NCBI GenBank assembly: GCA_001687465.1
Contig: LVLI01001891.1
Location: 1-10,726 of the forward strand
Direction of reading: 5' to 3'
DNA length: 10,726 nt
Source of the DNA: Halocafeteria seosinensis
Lineage: Eukaryota > Sar > Bigyra > Bicosoecida
The position numbers and the translations under genes were made by a program. The notes under the pieces are model-generated. The model was not told the DNA's origin, made no database searches, and saw nothing but the letters and a program-made list of their open reading frames with translations. Position 1 is the first letter of the stretch, and each line of letters opens with the position of its first letter. Shown piece after piece: positions 1-6,887 of the stretch.

Positions 1-3000
1 GCTTTGGGAGTTGCCGTAATGCGTTGAGCGCTTCATTCGTGGTCTCCTTCCGGAAAGGATTGAGTCCAGAAGGATTGTGATTACGTTTAAGTCTATCTAA
101 GGCATCTAAGACGCCAGTCCAAACGTCGATCCCGCGGACATCCCGTTGGTTTCTCATTTGATAAATGTAACACTGGACATAATTGTTGAATGCGACATGA
201 TTCTTTTGGGAAGTCACCCGAAGGCTCAACTCGTATGCACGTGACGCATGGGTCATCATATTCCCAAGTTTCTTTGCCCGGTCCGGGAGATTTCTCTGGT
301 CTTGGAAGCGATATAACCGAGAAACTAAGACGCAGAGATGAGTAGCAAAACGTTGCAATGTCTCCTTGTTCTCACGTTTCCAGGGAAAATTGGTGATTCG
401 TTCGCGAATTTTATTGTCTAGCTCTTCAAGCATTCTGATAACCGCATCAACCCCAAAGTGCGAGTGGCACGTGCCCACGAATGGACTGAAAGTGTCCGAG
501 GGCACTGTTCTTTGGGTCAACAGAGTTTGAACTGTCGTTGGATACCGTTCAACACATTCCAAGAACAATGAGGAACACAGCCATAGGAATGGCCATCGCC
601 TCTTTGGACTACTCGATTGGTTTAGACGATGAGTCTGTACTAGTATGACTGCCATAGCCAATTCATCGCATAAATACGATACTACTCTTGGTCGGATATC
701 GCAACACAAACCAGACTGCATCCCGATTGCATTCCTAAGGCGCTCGCATTCGCAGTGCATTTGTTCCACACGGTCCGGCCTGATATCCGCGGGGACTTTA
801 TTGACGTAAAACAAGTGAACCAATGCTAGCAGGAATGGCTCCGGCGGGTCTTCCTGTAGGAGTTCCTGTAGAGGAGAAAAGCTCTTTCCAAATTCGATCG
901 AGTCAAGAGCCATAAGCCGCATGTACGCTCGAGCCTGAAATTTACACGAGAGCGAAGAATCGCCCAACAAGTGTTGTACATGAGTCTCCAACTGCCTAAG
1001 CCGTTCGGTCCTTCGGTCGCTGGCTTGATCCTGATAAGCAAAAGTGAGCCTTTGTCTGAGCACCTCATAGAACTCCCTATCTTTTAAAACAGTCTGCACT
1101 CTGATGGTAGTTGCCTGGTTCAGACCTGCTGACACTCGATCCCCACGGACATCAGGAAGATAAATGATGATACCCGGTTTGCTTACATATGGTTGCCGGA
1201 GGATAAGCTGTAGCATGTGCTCACTATCTGTCGCAAGGACCCAGCTAGACGTTTTAATTTGAGCAAACGTATTATGGATAGCTTCTGATGTGGGACCCTC
1301 CAGTAGCTCTCCCTTGCTCATATGGGCGAGGCACGTAAAAATAGGCTTCGATTTGCGTGCAAATCTGGCTAACTCTACTAGAGCCTGCATGGCGACCGAA
1401 CGCCTTCCTACACACATACTGTCTGCAACCAAACATACACCTTGAATGCTACTATCTTGCCGGGTCCTCTTCTTTTTTACTTCCTCCACCACTTCTTCGG
1501 TCACATCTCTTACCACATCTGGATGATTCTGAGCCGAAAACAAAACAGTTGAGCGCTGATTTCCCCCATGGAAATATGCATGTATATCTTCTTCGCTACA
1601 CCTCTCCGTGTGATTTCGGAAAGGGATGACCTCGAAAGGCCAGTACCCGTTCGGCGTACCGGCTGTCCCCGTCTCTGGGTACACTCGTTCCGGAGACACT
1701 CCAATGGCACAACACTGAAAATACACGTTATCTAAACTGGGATGTTTGTCAATCATCTTTCGGAGGTCCATTAGAGCCGAAAAATCGTCCGATACGACGA
1801 AAAGTGTTAGGTTATCACTCGACACACCAGTACCGTTAGCCACAAGCTTCACAATTTCCTCAGCAGTGGAAACCCAGTTAGTAGAAGTCGAAATCAATAC
1901 AATTCTGATGTTTTCATAAGGGCACTGGCTACTCCATTCAAGAGTCCCCAATCTTTTTGCATACTCTTTAAAGGATTGGAGGTTACCTTCGAACCATACT
2001 CCTGTCATTTCTTCCTGAAGTCTCCTGAGGAACTGGAGGAAAGACTGTCCTGAAGATGCTTCCGTTATCACAAAAGTCTTCCAATCCGACTTTTGGTTCA
2101 AATGCTCCTCCCACATAGTCCGCCCGAAATAAACAGCCCATGCATCAAACGCTCCGACACATTGTTTACCGCTTGCGGGGCGAGCGGCAAGCTCTCCTCT
2201 GTGGAAACACTTGAGCTCGGATGCACCCTTGATCTCAAAGTCAACAAGGTACATGGGCAACGCAACAGGTTCGCCGTCGCAGTGTTCCAATCTGTCCACC
2301 TGCATGGATTCGGGTTTACCTTTAGTTTTCAGTCGGTTCTTGAGGGTGTCCACTACATCATGTCCGTCAGTGCTGTCATTGATCCTTCCCACCATCACAA
2401 CACCAGCCGTATTCGTAGGCCATATGTAAATGCCGTCTTTCAAGCTCAGCCTATGAATAACATCAGCTTCGATGGATTTTTTACTTTTTTTCTCACCTTC
2501 CAAACAGGTCAGACGGCACAATGTACCGTTTTGAGGTGTTAGTATTCGCTGTATATAAACTGTCGCATTTGTATCCTTGGTCGATTTTGTCAAAGGAGGA
2601 AACAGTGCATCGATGGCAAGTTGAGCCATTGAAGTTACGTCGGGGAATTCAGTCTCCAGTAAAGGAATTCCGAGTGCCAGACCGTCCTCGTCACACCGTC
2701 CAAAGGAAAGTCGTGACGAGTGAGGATGTGAGGCTGTGGAGGCAAACAGCGAGCAATATTTGCGCATTTCCCTCTTCATTGACGTAACTGATGCATTATG
2801 TATTTCATTGATAAGATTATCATCATCGTCGACTTTTGTGTTCAAGCCCTCGATGTAACAACTCCACCAGTCGACAAGCTTCCAAGCGTCACGAGGGCCC
2901 TCTTCCGTGCGCACAACGGGTGTTTCCCCAAGACAAACCTGAGACCCTTCATCAGCTTTATCAGAATCTGGTTGCTCCACAGTCACTGGTCGTTTCAGCC

Positions 3001-3451
3001 GAAATCCACGAGTACTCAGCACGTCCAGGAACCAGCCATCATTAACTTTTCTGCTTTCGTCCTCGATCCGTCGTTCTCGGGGAAACTTTTCAAACAAAAC
3101 TCCTTCCTCCACTAAGGGGAAATCAATTCTATAAAGGTGTTCTCCACTTTCGTTGCACGGCAGGGAACTGATGTTGCAATTATAGTGTTCCGCACTTGGA
3201 GGGCCATCTTGGAGAGGGAACAAGGGTGGATAGCAGCTCTGTAGATAATCTACCACCGCGCTTAAGATGACACGTTTACAACCGTGCACATTCAATGTAT
3301 ATGTGTCTCCCTCCTTACTAACTTGTTCCGCCCCTAGAAACAAATGTCCTCCTTGAATGAGAGAGCCAATGTTCCGTTTCACCTCGTTTATCTGAGGCTT
3401 TGCCAACGCAATTACCGGGGAGGAGGAGGGTGCTGAATAGGTGATGCTCAT
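1..3451 (-). CDS. Large single-exon protein, probably SAMD9-like (AlbA_2 / SIR2-like / degenerate NTPase / helical), C-terminus outside window
   Basis: An open frame of 1150 codons runs from ATG 3451 to base 2 with no stop and no need of introns. An in-frame TGA at 3470-3472 lies just upstream, so this ATG is the first available start. Regions seen: a variable N-terminus (1-330); an alpha/beta stretch at about 335-430 resembling an AlbA_2/Schlafen-type domain, ending FHRGELAARPAS (416-427); a Rossmann-like stretch at about 440-610 with strands IRIVLIS (515-521) and LTLFVVSDD (548-556); a YFHGG segment (626-630) before a P-loop-like strand-turn-helix ADSMCVGRRSVA (676-687); a hydrophobic strand ending in Asp, GIIIYLPD (760-767); and a long helical, TPR-like tail (771-1150). 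That domain order is known for SAMD9/SAMD9L, which restrict viruses and shut down translation in animals. Identity is inferred from order and motifs. A Schlafen-like or other STAND protein is the alternative. The Walker A Lys is missing. That the frame is a real gene is near certain; the family is about even odds. Confidence 0.62.
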   Translation of the reverse strand, partial: MSITYSAPSSSPVIALAKPQINEVKRNIGSLIQGGHLFLGAEQVSKEGDTYTLNVHGCKRVILSAVVDYLQSCYPPLFPLQDGPPSAEHYNCNISSLPCNESGEHLYRIDFPLVEEGVLFEKFPRERRIEDESRKVNDGWFLDVLSTRGFRLKRPVTVEQPDSDKADEGSQVCLGETPVVRTEEGPRDAWKLVDWWSCYIEGLNTKVDDDDNLINEIHNASVTSMKREMRKYCSLFASTASHPHSSRLSFGRCDEDGLALGIPLLETEFPDVTSMAQLAIDALFPPLTKSTKDTNATVYIQRILTPQNGTLCRLTCLEGEKKSKKSIEADVIHRLSLKDGIYIWPTNTAGVVMVGRINDSTDGHDVVDTLKNRLKTKGKPESMQVDRLEHCDGEPVALPMYLVDFEIKGASELKCFHRGELAARPASGKQCVGAFDAWAVYFGRTMWEEHLNQKSDWKTFVITEASSGQSFLQFLRRLQEEMTGVWFEGNLQSFKEYAKRLGTLEWSSQCPYENIRIVLISTSTNWVSTAEEIVKLVANGTGVSSDNLTLFVVSDDFSALMDLRKMIDKHPSLDNVYFQCCAIGVSPERVYPETGTAGTPNGYWPFEVIPFRNHTERCSEEDIHAYFHGGNQRSTVLFSAQNHPDVVRDVTEEVVEEVKKKRTRQDSSIQGVCLVADSMCVGRRSVAMQALVELARFARKSKPIFTCLAHMSKGELLEGPTSEAIHNTFAQIKTSSWVLATDSEHMLQLILRQPYVSKPGIIIYLPDVRGDRVSAGLNQATTIRVQTVLKDREFYEVLRQRLTFAYQDQASDRRTERLRQLETHVQHLLGDSSLSCKFQARAYMRLMALDSIEFGKSFSPLQELLQEDPPEPFLLALVHLFYVNKVPADIRPDRVEQMHCECERLRNAIGMQSGLCCDIRPRVVSYLCDELAMAVILVQTHRLNQSSSPKRRWPFLWLCSSLFLECVERYPTTVQTLLTQRTVPSDTFSPFVGTCHSHFGVDAVIRMLEELDNKIRERITNFPWKRENKETLQRFATHLCVLVSRLYRFQDQRNLPDRAKKLGNMMTHASRAYELSLRVTSQKNHVAFNNYVQCYIYQMRNQRDVRGIDVWTGVLDALDRLKRNHNPSGLNPFRKETTNEALNALRQLPK

Positions 3452-3472
3452 TGCAGTCGCCAAGGCGTATCA

Positions 3473-4119
3473 CAATAACCAATTTACTTTCTCGATAGAG
3501 TATTTGCCACATCTGTACATAATAGCAGCTTGTAAGAATACAGCAGAAGTTACAAGAAGTCGTCGCGAAGTGAAGGCAACTTATACATAGGTCGGGTTCT
3601 GTCTCTCGTTCCCCATTCGTCCCCCTCATGCAGATCTTGAGATACACAGTACAATATGGCTCGTATACTGAACAAAAATGTCACTCCCTGATGCCATTTC
3701 TTCCAATTCGAGTGCGTTTTTGGTTTTTGATAGGGGTCAACTGTTATCCTGACGTACCTAGCGGGTCGGACACTGCTCTGGCTCCCCGTTGAGACTGGTG
3801 AGCGTACTTATTTCTTCCTGTATACCAATAGTTTCCCCGTAGAAAGGCTATCTCTCTCCGTTCCAGAGCTTTGCTGCCGCGAGCCCGGGACACCCATGGG
3901 CCAACGGGCACCGTGCAAGTTGCAACCAGGCAAATTGCAGCAACCTGCAAGTTGCAACGGCGACGCTACGGGCGTGCCTGTAAAATGCGGACAATCATTC
4001 CTTTGCGCGTCGGAAGGAGGAGTTCATTTACAACCGAGCAAGCAACAAGTTGCTTTGAGCCTAGGGATGGTCGTGGTGATCAACCCATCTGGAAGTAGTG
4101 CGCGCGCAGCATGACGTTG
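3473..4119. other. Region upstream of the large minus gene; no supported gene
   Basis: This stretch should contain the promoter and 5' leader of the large minus-strand gene. All six frames hold only short open stretches (at most about 110 codons) whose composition looks non-coding. One overlaps the start of the large gene in another frame and is a shadow. The notable content is a cluster of GCAA/TTGC palindromes at 3914-4053, listed separately. I see no tRNA and no recognisable core promoter. Confidence 0.5.
3914..4053. repeat. Cluster of GCAAGTTGC palindromic repeats
   Basis: TGCAAGTTGCAAC occurs twice exactly, at 3914-3926 and 3946-3958, a spacing of 32 bases. A related GGCAAATTGCAG lies between them, and an inverted pair GCAAC-AA-GTTGC lies at 4043-4053 or close to it. 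GCAAGTTGC is an odd-length palindrome (GCAA, central G, TTGC). The cluster sits about 460-600 bases upstream of the start of the large minus-strand gene. It could be a binding site for a dimeric regulator or only short repeat debris. Function is inference. Confidence 0.45.
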
Positions 4120-4419
4120 TCACCCATCCGCGAGAAAGAAATAAGGACTGTGTAGTGGGCAGTGGTCGGTGAATCGGTGTAATATTGGTTTGGAGCCAAT
4201 TAGCAGTGCTAACCCGTCGTCTTCTAACAGCCCCACGAGAACTCGAACGTCCCGACACTTTGGACAGAAGAGACGGCCAGTTTGAGACGACTCCTTGAAT
4301 TTCTCACAAGACTGGTGTCCAACCTTCTGATTGAGAACATGTACAAGGAAGAGTCTTAGGGCAATACTGTAGAGTGTTTCCGGTTCCAGGAGAATCAAAT
4401 TTTGACACAGAGGACGCAT
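4120..4419 (-). CDS. Unidentified 99-codon ORF with Cys pairs
   Basis: ATG 4419 opens directly after an in-frame TGA and runs to TGA at 4120. The product has a leucine-rich hydrophobic first third (about residues 8-32), then a Cys at about 38 followed by CPKC (about 53-56), as in a zinc-binding knuckle, then a leucine-rich stretch. I do not recognise a family. The composition is protein-like, but the plus-strand ORF with a clean intron (4506-4710) overlaps it in part upstream, and the two cannot easily both be genes. It may be a chance ORF or a fragment of an old gene. Confidence 0.25.
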   Translation of the reverse strand: MRPLCQNLILLEPETLYSIALRLFLVHVLNQKVGHQSCEKFKESSQTGRLFCPKCRDVRVLVGLLEDDGLALLIGSKPILHRFTDHCPLHSPYFFLADG

Positions 4420-4505
4420 TCATTCCCGGTTTGAGAGGGAACCCGGTTGCGGACATCCACTTCGGCGGGGAACGGCTGAATGGCAACTACCCTGTACCTG
4501 TCGGT

Positions 4506-4711
4506 ATGCAGGCTAGCCTTCTAAAGCAAAACAGTATGCGAAACGAGCGAAACAGCATGATGTTGTTTCGTCGAAGGATAATGGGGATGCAATTGCGAAG
4601 AGTCACCCCAGAAGGGATTGTCTGGGATCCCCCGGTAAGTCGGAAACGCGAACTATCCATCTCGAGTCACCCCATATGTATGCATACATATTGCAGGGAT
4701 GTGTCCTTTAG
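4506..4711 (+). CDS. Possible small spliced ORF with a canonical 62-nt intron
   Basis: The open frame runs from 4335 without an ATG until 4506. It continues, rich in Arg, Met and Asn, to ...GIVWDPP, where a textbook donor GTAAGT (4635) and acceptor TTGCAG (4691-4696) bound a 62-nt intron of the size seen in neighbouring genes. Splicing leaves the frame in phase 0 but meets a stop four codons later (GCVL then TAG), giving about 47 residues from ATG 4506. A second acceptor-like TTTAG at 4710 would add about 18 different residues. An upstream coding exon is possible because the frame is open for 57 codons before the ATG. Only the splice signals are strong. The protein is unidentified. Confidence 0.28.
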
Positions 4712-4822
4712 CAGTACTGTTGGATATCGTCAGTGACGACAGCTTCACGGAATTCGGGGATAGGCTAAATTGTGGCGCTTACTTGTTTTTCAATCTTTAC
4801 CAATGTTGAGAGCATTTCAGCG

Positions 4823-4839
4823 TCATCTAAATTAGATGA
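4823..4839. repeat. Short hairpin at the end of the RT remnant
   Basis: TCATCTA (4823-4829) and TAGATGA (4833-4839) form a perfect 7-bp stem around AAT. It overlaps the stop codon of the shifted RT frame. It is too short to call a terminator or an element end. Confidence 0.4.
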
Positions 4840-5409
4840 TCTAATGCGTCAGTTGAAGTAACATGGATCAACTCAGGAGTCTCAGGTAGAACTGCTTTGA
4901 CCTCATTTGATGCATTCTCCAGAGCCAGGAGGACGGTTTCGGTACCAGCAGATGCCCCGACGGAGTGCATGTACTCATCTTGGAGACCTGAGATTTGCTC
5001 CGGAGAGCTACATCATTGGGATGTCGTCCATGTATGCAACGAGTGCAATGGCAAGCCACGTTTGTTGGACCTCCTCGAGAACATCCTGCAATCCGAGGCA
5101 AAATAGGTTGCCTCCGATAGGGCAGCCTTGTTTTGTTCCGGAGCTGCTCGTGACGCTGTTTCCGTTCCACGTAAGTGTAGAAGGGGAAGCATAGGCCCAA
5201 GCAGCGAGCCCCATGAGGGCAGGAACTTTCTCGTTGACCGCGTCCAGTACCTTCTCCTTCTTAATGCAGTTAAACGCATTTGAGCAGTCCAGACTGAGGA
5301 GCGTGGCATGGGAGTTATGATCCAGGCGATGGCGGATAGAGTGGGTAATGAGGTTCATCCTCAGTCTACCAAGAAGCAAATTCAAGGGATGCAGAAGTCT
5401 TCCATCAAA
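4827..5409 (-). mobile_element. Decayed non-LTR-type reverse transcriptase (fragment, frameshifted)
   Basis: The minus frame from 5409 to stop TAG 5008-5010 encodes reverse transcriptase palm motifs in the right order. Motif A is LLSLDCSNAF (Asp codon near 5287), then the conserved helix and the AYASPS turn, motif B is TKQGCPIGGNLF, and motif C is AYMDDI (YMDD at 5023-5034). The spacing fits group-II/LINE-like RTs (R2/jockey relatives). Right after YMDDI a single-base shift moves the coding signal to a second frame (5012 to TAG 4827-4829), which gives about 60 helix-forming residues including ALENASNEV. Upstream of 5409 the frame is closed by TAG, and finger-like residues appear in another frame. 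No endonuclease, RNase H or element ends were found. It is a truncated, inactive copy. QGCP in place of the usual QGDP is unusual. Confidence 0.85.
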
Positions 5410-5456
5410 CTACTGCCCAAGGGCGAGAAGGATTTATGAAACACTTGACACACCTG

Positions 5457-5696
5457 TTACATATCCCGCAGCCATGTGTCACGCTGAAGTTCTCGTCCTT
5501 CCTGCGTTGTAACCCTGGCTACCGTTATTGTTTGAGCTTGACAGACCATCGGACTGACCTGTAGATCGACATGTTCGGGAGCTTGCGAGAAGAATATTTC
5601 TTGGCCATCATAGAAGCTGCTACTCTGCTCACATTCAAGCCAATGAGCATCCACAGTCTCGTTGATCGAATCTGATTTCGACACTGTGATAAACAC
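5457..5696 (-). CDS. Unidentified minus-strand ORF, possible exon
   Basis: ATG 5696 runs to TAA 5457, 79 codons, giving an acidic, Gln- and Val-rich product with no recognised motif. It follows, 13 bases downstream in another frame, the 147-codon ORF ending at 5710. The sequence between them on the minus strand ends in TTTATCACAG, which resembles a 3' splice site. The two could therefore be exons of one gene, but I found no convincing donor in a matching phase. It could also belong to the neighbouring retroelement. Confidence 0.22.
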   Translation of the reverse strand: MFITVSKSDSINETVDAHWLECEQSSSFYDGQEIFFSQAPEHVDLQVSPMVCQAQTITVARVTTQEGRELQRDTWLRDM

Positions 5697-5709
5697 TGGA
5701 CTCAGTATT

Positions 5710-6153
5710 TTAGCCAGTCAGAATGAATAGCGCCGACTGTCGCCATACACAAACGATATCTCTACTGTTGAAGATTTCAGCATCCACAAATTCAATATCC
5801 TGCGTCAATATTGTCACATGTACACCTGAATGGGTGCCAGGATTATCCATGGTCTTATAGTGAGGAGCCTTTTGGCGTAGGCTCGGGAACAAGCTTTGGA
5901 TTTCAGCTGCTACTTTGCCACTAACATTTGCTGAATGGAGGGTCCTATCGTCCCCCTTTTCGTGTTCTCGGGAGTTTTTCAATGTTTCGTGAAGGACAGC
6001 AAAGATGTCCTCAGGATCCATTGAAACAGCTCGTGATAGCTCGTGGATAAACAGTATTCCTTTCCGGAAGCCAGTAACTCTGTTCGCTTGTCGTAACCAT
6101 TTGGAAAGGGTAACTCCCCTTCGATCTCCATACTGCTTCTGTGTTGGCATCAT
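5710..6153 (-). CDS. Unidentified 147-codon minus-strand ORF
   Basis: The frame is open from 6225. The first ATG is at 6153 (ATGATG), and the stop TAA is at 5710. The product is soluble and mixed in charge, with a helical segment around VTLSKWLRQANRVTGF and a stretch SMDPEDIFAVLHETLKN that looks like true protein. No family was recognised. A second minus frame over 6011-6300 also looks coding (for example GMAFTTLLEEQVFALMRGY), so this may be one gene broken by a frameshift or joined by splicing. A plus-strand ORF of 150 codons (6005-6457) overlaps and is less protein-like. It could be a fragment of a larger gene or of the adjacent retroelement. Confidence 0.3.
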   Translation of the reverse strand: MMPTQKQYGDRRGVTLSKWLRQANRVTGFRKGILFIHELSRAVSMDPEDIFAVLHETLKNSREHEKGDDRTLHSANVSGKVAAEIQSLFPSLRQKAPHYKTMDNPGTHSGVHVTILTQDIEFVDAEIFNSRDIVCVWRQSALFILTG

Positions 6154-6265
6154 TGCTGACGTACCCACGCATGAGGGCAAAAACCTGCTCCTCGAGGAGT
6201 GTGGTAAATGCCATACCGCGCCCACACTTCAGCAGATCTGTATCGTTGAGGTTACATTCACGCAA

Positions 6266-6887
6266 GCAATAAGTTGGTGGTTCAGTATTTCAAAATTATT
6301 GCGGAAGGGGCTCATCCAGACCGTGGATTCTCTTCGCTTTGCGGCGACTGCCTGGCGAGTCGCCTCGTGCTATCCGCTTCTGAAGGCCTACCGAGCTGCA
6401 GGAGCAACAGACAACAAATTGAAAGCTTGGGAATACATATGTTCAGTTGCTAGATGAGTTCCCGAGGAAAACAGTACAAGTTGTACAAGTAGGACAACTG
6501 ACTGACTGACTTCTCAAGCTCGGTGGCTCGTGTGGATCGTATGCTTCCTCAGACCCCCGATTCGTGGTCGTATATCCTCTTTCCACGTGCATGGGAGCTT
6601 TCCATTTTCATGCCATTACGAGGCACGATCGACTGGATAGGGGCTCGGCAAATAGTGGTCACACGTGTTTACTGTTCTCGAAACGGCGTGCCCTCTGGCC
6701 AAGACGGAAAACACTGATCTCCGGCGGATGGCCTAATCATTATCCTAATTTAGAGCAGTAGTGGATGCCAGTCTTGGTTCGTCAACCTCAATAGAATGGA
6801 AGAGAAAATACAGAGCTTGTGCTATATATTTTTGTGCGTGCCCAATATCGCTTTCACCCTTTGTTATAGACCAAGAACAACGCTATC
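6266..6887. other. Region upstream of the MgtE gene; no supported gene
   Basis: Short ORFs on both strands lack recognisable motifs and I do not call them. The stretch should include the promoter and leader of the MgtE gene. It contains an odd palindrome GTACAAGTTGTAC at 6474-6486 and a CTGA tetranucleotide run at 6498-6510. The 60 bases before ATG 6888 are AT-rich and include TATATATT near 6825-6832, which could be core promoter or leader. Confidence 0.4.

Noticed and set aside
2093-3115. Several plus-strand ORFs of 70-150 codons
   Set aside because: They lie antisense to the large 1150-codon minus-strand gene and have composition typical of shadow frames.
3318-3647. 109-codon minus ORF overlapping the start of the large gene
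   Set aside because: It is out of frame with the clear gene, ends inside it, is Cys/Tyr-rich without motif, and is best explained as leader sequence.
4190-4260. Possible tRNA T-arm (TTCGAG-like string on the minus strand)
   Set aside because: The flanking bases do not form the T stem, and no D arm or acceptor stem could be found.
6005-6457. 150-codon plus ORF with a CxxCH-like string (GKCHT)
   Set aside because: There is only one Cys before the CH, no cytochrome c context, and better coding signal on the minus strand.
6523-6761. Two overlapping plus ORFs before the MgtE gene
   Set aside because: They have no motifs, poor composition, and likely lie in the promoter or leader region.
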